Assembly (NCBI RefSeq): GCF_002101785.1 | Contig: NZ_LQPJ01000112.1 | Coordinates: 62,001 to 126,000 of the forward strand | Reading direction: 5' to 3' | Source of the DNA: Mycobacterium palustre | GTDB taxonomy: Bacteria > Actinomycetota > Actinomycetes > Mycobacteriales > Mycobacteriaceae | DNA: 64,000 nucleotides | Shown: in pieces, positions 50,810-59,351 of the stretch | How positions within the stretch are numbered: position 1 is the stretch's first letter | Layout: each line of letters starts with the position of its first letter | The notes under the pieces: model-generated | What the model saw: only the letters and a program-made list of their open reading frames with translations | Databases searched by the model: none | What the model was told of the DNA's origin: nothing | Position numbers and translations under genes: made by a program

Positions 50810-50988
50810 GTCGCTCCTCGTATCGGGCTGTGTGGGCCACCCGGCATCGCCGTCATCGGCCGGTTGCCGCCGATAAGTGCCAATGGCAACGATTGCCGGG
50901 GGCCACGATCTGTCGGCTACCCTCGGCGGTGGCGGTCAAAACGGTGCAGAGGTGGGTTTTCCCGGTCGTGTTCGGGTAGTCCCCCGGC

Positions 50989-52101
50989 ATGGCTTTGCGC
51001 GCGAGCGTTGCGATCCCGATCGAGTCGGTACAGGCCTCGGCGTACACCATCCCGACCGACGCGCCCGAGTCCGACGGCACCCTGGCGTGGGACTCCACGA
51101 CCTTCGTTCTGGTCAGCGTCCGGGCCGGCGGGCAGGTCGGGACCGGCTACACCTATGCGGGCACGCCGGTCGTCGCCGTGGTGAGCTCCAAGCTGGCCGA
51201 CGTGCTGTCCGGCGAGGACGCGTTGCAGCCGCCGGCCCGGTGGGCCCAAATGCAGCACGCGGTGCGCAATCTCGGCAAGCCCGGGCTGGCCGCCGAGGCG
51301 ATTTCGGCCGTCGACATCGCGCTGTGGGACCTGCGCGCCCGGCTGCTGGACGAGCCGTTGGTGATCGCGCTCGGCGCCATCCACGACGCGACACCGATCT
51401 ACGGCAGCGGCGGCTTCACCTCCTATGACCACGACACCCTGCGCGCCCAGCTCGCCGGCTGGGCGGAGGCCGGCATCCCGCGGGTCAAGATGAAGGTCGG
51501 ACGCGACCCCGACGCCGACGTCGGCCGCGTCGAAGCCGCCCGGTCGGCGATCGGTGACGACGTCGAGCTGTTCGTCGACGCCAACGGCGCCTACCACCGC
51601 AAGCAAGCGCTGTGGTGGGCGCACAGCTTCGCCGACTACGGCGTGCGCTGGTTCGAGGAGCCGGTGAGCTCCGACGACCTCGAGGGCCTGCACCAGCTGC
51701 GCGAGCACGGCCCCGCCGGGATGGACATCGCCGCCGGCGAATACGGCTATCACCTGCCGTACTTTCACCAGATGCTGGCCGCCGGCGCGGTGGACTGCCT
51801 GCAGGCCGACGTCACCCGGGCCCTCGGCATCACCGGTGTGCTCAAAATCGCCGCGCTGTGCGACGCGCGGGGCATGGACCTGTCGCTGCACTGCGCGCCG
51901 CAGATCAGCGGCCAGGTCGGCACCGCCGTCTGGCATATGCGCCACCTGGAGTATTTCCACGACCACATCCGGATCGAGGGGCTGGCGTTCGACGGCACCC
52001 TGAAACCCCAGCCGGGCGGGGTGCTACGGCCCGACCGCTCGGCGCCGGGACACGGGTTGACCGTCAAGCGCGCGGATCTCGAGCGGTTCCGGGTTGCCTG
52101 A
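50989..52101 (+). CDS. enolase-superfamily protein, mandelate racemase subgroup
   Basis: A 370-residue protein. The (beta/alpha)7-beta barrel has Lys167-x-Lys169 (VKMKVGRDP), metal ligands Asp197 (FVDANGAY), Glu223 (WFEEPVSSDD) and about Glu251 (AAGEYGYHL), and a probable Asp274/His301 dyad (QADVTRALGITG, LHCAPQ). The His-Asp dyad plus KxK is the mandelate-racemase subgroup pattern, so it is a racemase or an acid-sugar dehydratase. It is divergent from the FAD/Fe-S dehydrogenase unit. The 3' end overlaps iunH by 38 bases tail to tail. Confidence 0.87.
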   Translation: MALRASVAIPIESVQASAYTIPTDAPESDGTLAWDSTTFVLVSVRAGGQVGTGYTYAGTPVVAVVSSKLADVLSGEDALQPPARWAQMQHAVRNLGKPGLAAEAISAVDIALWDLRARLLDEPLVIALGAIHDATPIYGSGGFTSYDHDTLRAQLAGWAEAGIPRVKMKVGRDPDADVGRVEAARSAIGDDVELFVDANGAYHRKQALWWAHSFADYGVRWFEEPVSSDDLEGLHQLREHGPAGMDIAAGEYGYHLPYFHQMLAAGAVDCLQADVTRALGITGVLKIAALCDARGMDLSLHCAPQISGQVGTAVWHMRHLEYFHDHIRIEGLAFDGTLKPQPGGVLRPDRSAPGHGLTVKRADLERFRVA

Positions 52102-53053
52102 GCGCCGACAGCCGGCGCGCGAACGGCCCGACCCGCTCGACGAACCGGTCGAAGAACGCCGCGGGGTCGACCCCGATGCCGATCAGCGCGTTGGGTTTCC
52201 GGGCGCCCGACCGGTCGGCGGCCGTCACACCCCGGGTCGCGGTGTCGGCCAGCTCGATGTCCACCGTCGCCGCCCGGGTCGACACCAGCGCCGGGTCGAG
52301 AGCCACCGCGGCGGCCAGCGGGTCGTGCATGAACGCCACGTAGCCGTGTCCGCGGGCCTGGTGGGATTCGAAGTAGAACCGCACCGCGTCCTCGATCACC
52401 CGGACAAGGGGCGACGGTCCCGCGGCGGCCGCGAGACCGGCCAGGATGTCCGGCGTCATGGCGACGCGCCGGGTCAGATCCAGGCCGCAGACGACCGGAA
52501 GCTGTTGGCGCCCAGCCCAAGCCGCGAAGACCGCGCTCGCCGCCTCGGGATCGACCCGGATGTTCCATTCGGCCATCGGGTCGGTGTCGGCGCCGAACGC
52601 GCCGCCCATGATCACCAGCCGCCGCAGCAGCGTCGGCAGCGCGGGCTCGGCGCGCAGGGCCAGCGCCAGGTTGGTCAGCGGGCCGGTGACCAGACCGATC
52701 AGCTCACCGGGATGCTCGCGCGCCGCGGCCACCCACGCCGCGGCGGCGTCGCGCCCGGCGAGCCGGCGATCGGTAGGGGGCAGCTCGGCGTAGCCCAAGC
52801 CCTTGTCGCCGTGGAACTTCGACCGCTGCGGCCAGCGGCCACGCAACGGGTCGTCGGCGCCCTTGAAGACGGGAATGTTTGGCGCGCAGCATAATTCGAG
52901 CAAGCCCAGGTTGTTGGCGCACACCTGCGCGACGTGGATGTTCCCACCGGTGCAGGCGATGCCCACCAGCTCGGCGTCGGCGCTGGCCAGCAGGTAGATC
53001 AGCGCCATCGCGTCGTCGATGCCGGTGTCGGCGTCGACGAAGACGGTGTGCAC
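52064..53053 (-). CDS. iunH: nucleoside hydrolase
   Basis: A 329-residue inosine/uridine-preferring-type nucleoside N-ribohydrolase for nucleoside salvage. The Ca2+/ribose motif is FVDADTGIDDAMAL (Asp7, 9, 13, 14). GIACTGGNIHVAQVCANNLG, LIGLVTGPLTNLALAL, VIMGGAFGADTDPMAEWNIR and a late MHDPLAAAVALDP complete the active site. It corresponds to Rv3393. In M. tuberculosis cmaA1 follows; here a dioxygenase gene lies upstream on the same strand. Confidence 0.93.
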   Translation of the reverse strand: MHTVFVDADTGIDDAMALIYLLASADAELVGIACTGGNIHVAQVCANNLGLLELCCAPNIPVFKGADDPLRGRWPQRSKFHGDKGLGYAELPPTDRRLAGRDAAAAWVAAAREHPGELIGLVTGPLTNLALALRAEPALPTLLRRLVIMGGAFGADTDPMAEWNIRVDPEAASAVFAAWAGRQQLPVVCGLDLTRRVAMTPDILAGLAAAAGPSPLVRVIEDAVRFYFESHQARGHGYVAFMHDPLAAAVALDPALVSTRAATVDIELADTATRGVTAADRSGARKPNALIGIGVDPAAFFDRFVERVGPFARRLSALRQPGTARDPRA

Positions 53054-53063
53054 GGCGGTGATC

Positions 53064-53801
53064 CTATGGCCAGGCCGAGGCGAAGGTGATCACCAGGACG
53101 TCGCGCTGCGCCGGCCCCGACCCGTCGACGGGTCGGATCGGCGAGACGCCGTGCACGGTGCGGCGGTCGTCGCCCAGCATCAGCGTGCCGGGCTCGGCCA
53201 GCGTCGCCTTCAGCAGCCTCCGGCCCGTCAGGTCGCACACCGTGCTCTCGCCGCCGACGGCGTTGCGCCGCGCGACCAGCAGCGAGGTGACCAGCGTGAC
53301 GCCGTCGCGGTGCATGCCTTCGGGCGTCGGGAGGCCGTTCCCGTCGGCCGCCGACCGGATCCGGAACGGGTGCACCTTGACGTTCCACTCCGCGACGTCG
53401 TCGAGGGCTCCCGCCAGCCGGGCCAGCAGCCGAATCACCCTGTGCAGCAGGGGGTCTCGGTCGAACCCGGCGGTCAGCGGTTCGAACCGGCGGTCCCTGC
53501 CGATGTAGAGCGGGTTGGAGTCCTCCGGCTGGGCGAAGACGCCGATGGGCACCCGCCGCGCGAGCCCGTCGCGCACCGCGTACTGGCCGTACCGGCGCAG
53601 CCGCTGCACCCCCAGCTCCGCCGCGTAGGGGTCGGGCGCCAGGTGCCGCCAGTGCCGGGCGAACCGGGCCCATTCCTCCTGGCCCACCCCGAGGCTGCGC
53701 GTGGTGTCCAGCGCGGGCATCACGGCGGCGCCCGTCGTGGTGAGCATCCGGGCGGCGGCGGCCACCGGGTCGGCGTCGGTCCGCTCGTCGCAGAGAATCA
53801 C
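53064..53801 (-). CDS. 2OG-Fe dioxygenase family protein
   Basis: A 245-residue protein of the 2OG-Fe(II) dioxygenase type related to amino-acid hydroxylases and BsmA. The iron site is His-x-Asp in EGMHRDGVTLVTSLLVARRN with a distal His in DRRTVHGVSPIRP. Other landmarks are RYGQYAVRDG and NPLYIGRDRRFEPL. GTG 53801 is the first plausible start after the reductase stop, 43 bases upstream. It occupies the place of the cyclopropane synthase cmaA1 of M. tuberculosis. Substrate unknown; a free amino acid is a reasonable guess. Confidence 0.78.
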   Translation of the reverse strand: MILCDERTDADPVAAAARMLTTTGAAVMPALDTTRSLGVGQEEWARFARHWRHLAPDPYAAELGVQRLRRYGQYAVRDGLARRVPIGVFAQPEDSNPLYIGRDRRFEPLTAGFDRDPLLHRVIRLLARLAGALDDVAEWNVKVHPFRIRSAADGNGLPTPEGMHRDGVTLVTSLLVARRNAVGGESTVCDLTGRRLLKATLAEPGTLMLGDDRRTVHGVSPIRPVDGSGPAQRDVLVITFASAWP

Positions 53802-53844
53802 GGCGCCGGAATACCGCAATCCGGCGCCGGCAAAACCCGCCCGC

Positions 53845-55833
53845 CTACCAATGCACCCCGGGCACCAGGCGCGCCAGCCGCTTGACCGGCCGGGGCGTGC
53901 GGATGCCGCCGGCGGCGGCGCGGGCCGGGCGCTTGGGCCGGCGCATCGGCGCCGCCGCGGTGTCGGTCGCCAGCCCACGGGCCGCGGCCGAATCGGGATA
54001 GCCCAGGTAAAGCTGGTGCAGGATGCGCCGCGAAATGCGCGGCGCGAAGTAGTTGCCGGCTTCCGCGAGGGTGCCCAGCGGCGTGTCGATGCGCGCCGGC
54101 TTCTCGACCAGCCCGCGCACCACCATCGCCGCCGCGTGCTCGGGGCTGATCGCGGGCACCGGGTTGAGCCGATGCGACGGCGCGATCATGGGCGTGCGGA
54201 CCAGCGGCATGTGGATGTTGGTGAAGGTGATGTGGTCGGAGAGCGTCTCGGAACCCACGACGTCGGCGAACGCGTCCAGCGCCGCCTTGGTGGGCAGGTA
54301 CGAGCTGTACCTGGGGTTGCGGGCCTGCACGCCGGCGCTGGAGACGTTGACCACGTGACCGAAGCGCCGCTCGCGCCAGTGCGGCAGCAGCGCCAGCACC
54401 ATCCGCACGGCGCCGAAGTAGTTGACCGCCATCACCCGTTCGTAGTCGTGCAGCCGGTCGGTCGAGTTGACCACCGAGCGCCGGATCGACCGGCCGGCGT
54501 TGTTGACCAGGTAGTCGACGTGGTCGAAGCGGCCCAGGATGTCCTTGACGGTGTGCTCTACCGAGGTGGAATCGGTGACGTCGCAGGTGAAGGCGTGCGC
54601 CTGCCCGCCGCCCGCGCGGATCTCGGCCACCAGCGCGTCCAGCGCCTCGGCGTTGCGGGCCAGCGCGAACACCGTCGCGCCCTTTTCGGCGACGGCGATC
54701 GCCGACGCCCGCCCGATGCCGCTGGACGCGCCGGTGATGATGACGTGCCGGCCGCGCAGCGGATGGGCGCGACGGGCGCGATCGGGGTCGAGGTGCTCGG
54801 CCCAGTACCGCCACAGCCGGGGTGCGTAGGCGGCGAAGTCGGGGACCTCGATGCCGGTGCCGCGCAACGCTTCCCGGGTGCGGTCGCTGGCAAAGGTGGG
54901 CTTGAGGTCGACCACGTCGAAGATCTCGGCGGGGATGCCCAGCTGGGTGGCGGCCATGTCGCGCAGCACCCTGGCCCGGCCGCGCGCCTTGAGCACCGGC
55001 GCGGCCGCCGAACGCGGCAGCGACCCGCGCAGCGGCGGCAGGCCGGCGGCCCTGGCCACACCGCGGTAGATGCCGCGCAGCCCAATGGTTTTCGGTGCGG
55101 TCAGGTGGAACGTCTGGCCGTCTCGCCCCTCGGCGTGCATGAGCGCCACGAGCGCGTCGACGACGTAGTCGACGGGCACGACGTTGGTGCGGCCGGTGTC
55201 GGGCAGCAGCATCGGGGTCAACCTGGGCAGCACGGCCAGCTTGGCCAGCGCGCCGAAGAAGTAGTACGGCCCGTCGACCTTGTCCATCTCGCCGGTGCGC
55301 GAATCGCCGACCACCACCGCCGGGCGGTAGACGCGGTAGCGCAGGCCGGGCGCCGAGCGCACCAACGACTCCGCCTCGAACTTCGTCCGGTGATACGGGG
55401 TCGGCAGCGGCTGGCCGACGTCGAAGTCGTCCTCGGTGTACTCGCCGGGGAAGTCGCCCGCCACGGCGATCGACGAGACGTGGTGCAGCGTCGCGCCCAG
55501 CCGCCGCGCGAGCCCGATCACCGCCCGCGTCCCCTCGACGTTGGCGGCCCGCTGCTCGGCCTCCGCGGCGGTGATGTCGTAGACCGCGGCGCAGTGCACG
55601 ATGTGGTCGACCGGGCCCAGCTCGGCGAGGGTCTCCTCGGTCAGCTCCAGCTCGGGCAGCTCGCCGACCAGCGGCCTCGCCCGGTCACCCCACTCGGCGG
55701 CGAGGCGTTCGAAGCGGCCCAGCGAGCGGCGCCGGACCAGCACCCAGACGTCGGCCTCCGGGCGCGTCTCGAGGAGGCGCGACACGACGCGGCGACCGAT
55801 AAACCCGGTACCGCCGGTAACGACATACCGCAT
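53845..55833 (-). CDS. acrA1: two-domain fatty acyl-CoA reductase-like SDR (AcrA1 type)
   Basis: A 662-residue fusion of two short-chain reductases, as in AcrA1 (Rv3391). Domain 1 (about 1-350) is an extended SDR/thioester-reductase-like unit: YVVTGGTGFIGRRVVSRLL, HVSSIAVAGDFPG and PYHRTKFEAE. Domain 2 (about 370-600) is a classical SDR: IITGASSGIGRASAIAVAEK, VNNAGRS, NVSSAGV and catalytic YLPTK. Such proteins reduce fatty acyl-CoA toward aldehyde or alcohol. ATG 55833 (MRYVVTGG) is preferred to one 12 codons upstream. Confidence 0.9.
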   Translation of the reverse strand: MRYVVTGGTGFIGRRVVSRLLETRPEADVWVLVRRRSLGRFERLAAEWGDRARPLVGELPELELTEETLAELGPVDHIVHCAAVYDITAAEAEQRAANVEGTRAVIGLARRLGATLHHVSSIAVAGDFPGEYTEDDFDVGQPLPTPYHRTKFEAESLVRSAPGLRYRVYRPAVVVGDSRTGEMDKVDGPYYFFGALAKLAVLPRLTPMLLPDTGRTNVVPVDYVVDALVALMHAEGRDGQTFHLTAPKTIGLRGIYRGVARAAGLPPLRGSLPRSAAAPVLKARGRARVLRDMAATQLGIPAEIFDVVDLKPTFASDRTREALRGTGIEVPDFAAYAPRLWRYWAEHLDPDRARRAHPLRGRHVIITGASSGIGRASAIAVAEKGATVFALARNAEALDALVAEIRAGGGQAHAFTCDVTDSTSVEHTVKDILGRFDHVDYLVNNAGRSIRRSVVNSTDRLHDYERVMAVNYFGAVRMVLALLPHWRERRFGHVVNVSSAGVQARNPRYSSYLPTKAALDAFADVVGSETLSDHITFTNIHMPLVRTPMIAPSHRLNPVPAISPEHAAAMVVRGLVEKPARIDTPLGTLAEAGNYFAPRISRRILHQLYLGYPDSAAARGLATDTAAAPMRRPKRPARAAAGGIRTPRPVKRLARLVPGVHW

Positions 55834-55913
55834 GCAAGCCATCGTGGTGCCTCGGGGCCGCACCGTCAACCATCATGAAGGCGGCTCATGAAAGCGGCTC
55901 AGGATAAAGCGAC

Positions 55914-56219
55914 ATGAAACCACCGCACGACGATTCGGTCTGGCCCGACGACACCCGTCGCGCCGCGGTGACGCTCGCGCTCGCGGCGGCCGCCGAAAGC
56001 GACATGCAGTTTCACGACATGGTCGACTCGATCCGGGGCGCGCTGGACAGCGGACGTCCCCTGCAGTTCGTGATGGAGTTGATCCGGCTGCTCGCCGGCG
56101 GATGGGGGGAACAGTTCAAAGACCCCGACACCGCCGCGGGTTACCGGCAGTTGGCCGCGGAAGCCCAAGCGTACGAAGAGGATATGCGGGCCCGCCGAGA
56201 ATGGCGGGCCGCTGACTGA
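55914..56219 (+). CDS. small conserved hypothetical protein
   Basis: A 101-residue acidic soluble protein, no signal or membrane helix. It is mostly helical: TRRAAVTLALAAAAESDMQF, then FVMELIRLLAGGWGEQFKDP and a C-terminal charged helix AQAYEEDMRARREWRA. No known domain is recognised. Divergent from the reductase gene (80 bases) and abutting lpqD tail to tail with no gap (TGATCA). Confidence 0.7.
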   Translation: MKPPHDDSVWPDDTRRAAVTLALAAAAESDMQFHDMVDSIRGALDSGRPLQFVMELIRLLAGGWGEQFKDPDTAAGYRQLAAEAQAYEEDMRARREWRAAD

Positions 56220-56933
56220 TCAGCCGGAGAAGTTGCGGATCCCGTCCCACTCCACCAGCGTCCAGCCGTTCATCGGGTTGCCGGTGAGCACCACGCGGCC
56301 GACGTTGGGCAGCGGGTGGCTGCTCAGCAGACTGGTCTTGGCGTTCTTCGCGTTCAGCACCGTCCAGTACTCGATCGCGAACTTGTGCGAGAAGACCACC
56401 GGGTCGTGGTGGCCGCCGTCGTAGACCTTCTGCACGGCGGCGGTGAAGCGGTCGTTGAACTCCTTGCCGCTGACCGAGCCGGGGATCGCGTCCTGCATGT
56501 CGCCGTTGACCCAGTCCGCCGGCGCCAGCAGGTAGGTCGAGTTCTCCTGTTTGACCGGCTTGCCCTCGAACCAGCCCGCCTTGATCTCCTGGATGCCCTG
56601 CAGCACCTCCACCCGCTTGTGCAGCTCGGAGGCCAGCGGTGCGGCGGTCTGCTGGGCCCGCGCCATGGTGGAGGCGTAGATGGCGTCGTAGTTGTTGTGG
56701 GCGAGCTGGCGCGCCGCCTGCGCGGCCTGCTCCTTGCCCTCGGGACTCAGGCCCGGGCCGGGCACGTCGGTGTCGACGATCCCGCTCGCGTTGGCCTCCG
56801 ACTCCGCGTGCCGGACGAACGTCAGCGTGATGCTGCGCTGCTGCGGCGTTCCGCCGCAGGCGCCGACGATCAACGTCGCGGCGAGCACCACCAGTGCGTT
56901 CGACGCCTTCCGGACCATGCTCCCCTTGCGCAT
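56220..56933 (-). CDS. lpqD: lipoprotein LpqD, histidine phosphatase superfamily
   Basis: A 237-residue lipoprotein. The signal peptide (VRKASNALVVLAATLIVGAC) ends in lipobox VGAC. The mature protein is a phosphoglycerate-mutase-like phosphatase: LTFVRHAESEANASG holds the RHG-type motif and VFSHKFAIEYW the second catalytic His. SPEGKEQAAQAARQLA and ASTMARAQQTAAPL are typical. ATG 56933 matches the Rv3390 N-terminus; ATG 56918 has the better ribosome site (AAGGGGAGC). Substrate unknown; acts at the cell envelope. Divergent from htdY. Confidence 0.9.
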   Translation of the reverse strand: MRKGSMVRKASNALVVLAATLIVGACGGTPQQRSITLTFVRHAESEANASGIVDTDVPGPGLSPEGKEQAAQAARQLAHNNYDAIYASTMARAQQTAAPLASELHKRVEVLQGIQEIKAGWFEGKPVKQENSTYLLAPADWVNGDMQDAIPGSVSGKEFNDRFTAAVQKVYDGGHHDPVVFSHKFAIEYWTVLNAKNAKTSLLSSHPLPNVGRVVLTGNPMNGWTLVEWDGIRNFSG

Positions 56934-57024
56934 GGCGTTAGCCTGCCCTGCCGATGGTGCCGCTGGGAAGGGTTTTGCGATGGTTTGCAAAGCTTTGGTG
57001 GCGAAAACGTGAAAGGAGACTCGC

Positions 57025-57894
57025 GTGGCCATTGACCCGAGCGCCGTCGGCGCGGTGACGGAGCCGATGCTGTTCGAGTGGACCGACCGGGACACGCTGC
57101 TGTACGCCCTGGGCGTCGGCTGCGGGACTGACGATCTCTCGTTCACCACCGAGAACAGCCACGACATCACCCAGCAGGTGCTGCCCACCTACGCGGTGAT
57201 CTGTTGCCCGGCGTTCGGCGCGGCCGGCAAGATCGGAACGTTCAACTGGGCCATGCTTTTGCACGGATCGCAGGGCGTTCGGCTGCACGCGCCGCTGCCG
57301 GCGGCGGGAAAGCTGTCGGTGGTCACCGAGGTCGTCGACATCCAGGACAAGGGCGAGGGCAAGAACGCGGTCGTGATGCTGCGCGGCCGCGGCACCGACC
57401 CGGATTCGGGGACGCTGATCGCCGAGACGTCGACCACCTTCGTCGTCCGGGGCGCAGGCGGTTTCGGGGGGCAGCCGGGCCAGCGTCCGCCCGCGCCGGA
57501 GTTTCCGGACCGCGAGCCCGACGCCCGGATCGCGCTGCCCACCCGCGAAGATCAGGCGCTGATCTATCGGCTGTCCGGTGACCGCAACCCGCTGCACAGC
57601 GATCCGTGGTTCGCCCGCGAGCTCGCCGGATTCCCCAAGCCGATCCTGCACGGGCTGTGCACCTACGGGGTGTCGGGCCGCGCGCTGGTCGCCGAGCTGG
57701 GCAAGGGCGTGGCCGCCAACGTCACCTCGATCGACGCCCGGTTTTCCTCGCCGGTGTTTCCCGGGGAGACGCTGACCACGCTGATTTGGCGCACCGAACC
57801 GGGCAAGGCGGTGTTTCGCACCGAGGCGTCGGGTGCCGAGGGCTCGGACGCCCGGGTGGTGCTCGACGACGGCGCCGCGGAGTACGTGGCTTAG
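57025..57894 (+). CDS. htdY: (3R)-hydroxyacyl-thioester dehydratase HtdY
   Basis: A 289-residue double-hotdog R-hydratase (Rv3389c type) acting on 3-hydroxyacyl-CoA/ACP in fatty-acid or sterol side-chain metabolism. The N-terminal hotdog lacks the motif; the C-terminal one carries hydratase 2 motif GDRNPLHSDPWFAR and PKPILHGLCTYGVSGRAL, with Asp/His catalysis. GTG 57025 follows GAAAGGAGA. In M. tuberculosis it lies beside PE_PGRS52; here only a PGRS-like scrap remains downstream. Confidence 0.93.
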   Translation: MAIDPSAVGAVTEPMLFEWTDRDTLLYALGVGCGTDDLSFTTENSHDITQQVLPTYAVICCPAFGAAGKIGTFNWAMLLHGSQGVRLHAPLPAAGKLSVVTEVVDIQDKGEGKNAVVMLRGRGTDPDSGTLIAETSTTFVVRGAGGFGGQPGQRPPAPEFPDREPDARIALPTREDQALIYRLSGDRNPLHSDPWFARELAGFPKPILHGLCTYGVSGRALVAELGKGVAANVTSIDARFSSPVFPGETLTTLIWRTEPGKAVFRTEASGAEGSDARVVLDDGAAEYVA

Positions 57895-57901
57895 GTTCCG
57901 T

Positions 57902-58153
57902 TTAGCTTCCGTCGGCGCCGGGGGCGCCGGGGATGCCGTACAGGTTGCCGGCCTTGCCGCCGCTGGCGCCGGTCCCCACCGCGCCGTCAGCCGACGGGCC
58001 CGTGCCGGCGTTGCCGCCGTTGCCGCCGGCGCCGCCGTTGCCGACGTTCTGGGCGTTCCCTCCTTCGTCGGCGCGAAGCTTAACGCCGCCCCGCACCAGA
58101 GGCAGGAATTCCACGGATCTCTCAGCTATCGGCAGCGAAAATCGCCTATTCAA
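57902..58153 (-). pseudogene. PGRS-like remnant
   Basis: An open frame of 83 codons whose last ~55 residues are Gly/Ala/Asn-rich in the PGRS manner (GNGGAGGNGGNAGTGPSADG, GTGASGGKAGNLYGIPGAPG). It has no PE domain; the first ~28 residues (MNRRFSLPIAERSVEF) are unrelated. The position beside htdY is that of PE_PGRS52 in M. tuberculosis, so a degenerate tail of a PGRS gene is the likely origin. Confidence 0.55.
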
Positions 58154-58163
58154 CGGCCAACGG

Positions 58164-59303
58164 TCACTTGACTCTCCGGGGGCCGCTTAGCCGCCGCGCC
58201 AGCTCTCTGGTGAACTCGGCGGCCGCCGCGGGGCTCTCCAGCGCATACCGGGCGGCGGTCGCTCGGTCACCATCCTCGTTGTGCCGCACCAGGATTGGAA
58301 TGCCGTCCTGCTGGATGGCGTCGAACGCGTCCTCGTCGGTGATGTCGTCGCCGAGATAGACCGGAAGGCGGGAATCGGCGGCGGGCACGTGATCGATCAC
58401 CCAACGCAAAGTCTTTCCCTTGTCCCAGTCCAGGTCCGGGCGCAGTTCGATCACCTCGCGGCCGGTGGTCACCCGCAGCGCGTCGCGCCGACCCGCTGCG
58501 CGCACCGCCGCCGCCACCTCGCCGACGCGGTCGCGCGCGGCGTTGCGGTAGTGCACCGCGACGCCAAAACGCTTGTGCTCCACCATGATTCCCGGAATCG
58601 CCCCAAGCCGGTCGCGCAGCTCGGCGGCCGCCTGTTCGAGCACCGGGATGGCCGCCGCGGCCTCCTCGTTCTGGTGGTGCGTTCCGTCGGGCGCGGTCAG
58701 CTCGAAACCATGGCTGCCCGCATACCAGAGGCCGGGCACGCCGAGGCGGCGCGCCACGTCGGCGAGGTCGCGGCCGGACAGCACCGCGACCGGGCATCGC
58801 GCGGCGAGCTCCTGCAGGGCCTCGACGGCGCCGGCGACCGGCCTGGCCGCGTCGGGGTCGTCGACGATGTCCGACAGCGTGCCGTCGAAGTCGTAGAACA
58901 CGGCCGGGCCCTGTTCGGTCAGGAGTTCGAGCGCGTTGGCGGCATCCGGCAGCTGCGACATCCGGCGGTCCCCGACTCGCGCCGTTATCTCGCCGAGGTC
59001 GGCGACGACCGCGTCGGCGCCGGCGCGCCGCAGCGCGTCGGGTTCCGCCCCGACGCCGACCACCAACGCGAAGCCGGCGTCGCGCGCGGCCGTAACCCCC
59101 TCGGCGGTGCCGGTGACGACGGCGCAGCGGCCCGGCCGCACCCCCAGTTGGTCGGCCGACTGGGTAGGGGCCGCGCCGCTCGGGGGCAGGACCCCGGTGC
59201 GCAGGCCGGCTTCGCGCAGCCGTCCGGACAGCGCTTGCGGGAGGGCCAATGCGGCGTCGAACAGCGCCGCGTCCAGGCGGCGCGGGTCGATGGTGACCGG
59301 CAT
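58164..59303 (-). CDS. otsB2: trehalose-6-phosphate phosphatase
   Basis: Dephosphorylates trehalose-6-phosphate to trehalose, needed for trehalose mycolates. The product has 379 residues. The N-terminal ~125 residues form a HAD-like domain without a complete catalytic motif (VVTGTAEGVTAARDAGFALV). The catalytic HAD domain begins FYDFDGTLSDIVDD (Asp138, Asp140), then AVLSGRDLADVARRLG, YAGSHGFEL and the metal motif LGDDITDEDAFDAI. It lies where Rv3372 would be; the genes between it and the PGRS position in M. tuberculosis (about Rv3373-Rv3387) are missing. Confidence 0.94.
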   Translation of the reverse strand: MPVTIDPRRLDAALFDAALALPQALSGRLREAGLRTGVLPPSGAAPTQSADQLGVRPGRCAVVTGTAEGVTAARDAGFALVVGVGAEPDALRRAGADAVVADLGEITARVGDRRMSQLPDAANALELLTEQGPAVFYDFDGTLSDIVDDPDAARPVAGAVEALQELAARCPVAVLSGRDLADVARRLGVPGLWYAGSHGFELTAPDGTHHQNEEAAAAIPVLEQAAAELRDRLGAIPGIMVEHKRFGVAVHYRNAARDRVGEVAAAVRAAGRRDALRVTTGREVIELRPDLDWDKGKTLRWVIDHVPAADSRLPVYLGDDITDEDAFDAIQQDGIPILVRHNEDGDRATAARYALESPAAAAEFTRELARRLSGPRRVK

Positions 59304-59351
59304 TCACCCAGCCTCTCACGGTGACGCGGGCCGCCGACGGGGTGGCGCATG

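Noticed and set aside
47763..50876. 1037-codon + strand frame antisense to the FAD/Fe-S dehydrogenase
   Set aside because: The minus-strand frame has clear FAD, Fe-S and CCG motifs; the antisense text is a GC artefact.
57902..58153. Functional PE_PGRS protein
   Set aside because: No PE domain and only a short repeat tail; listed as a remnant instead.
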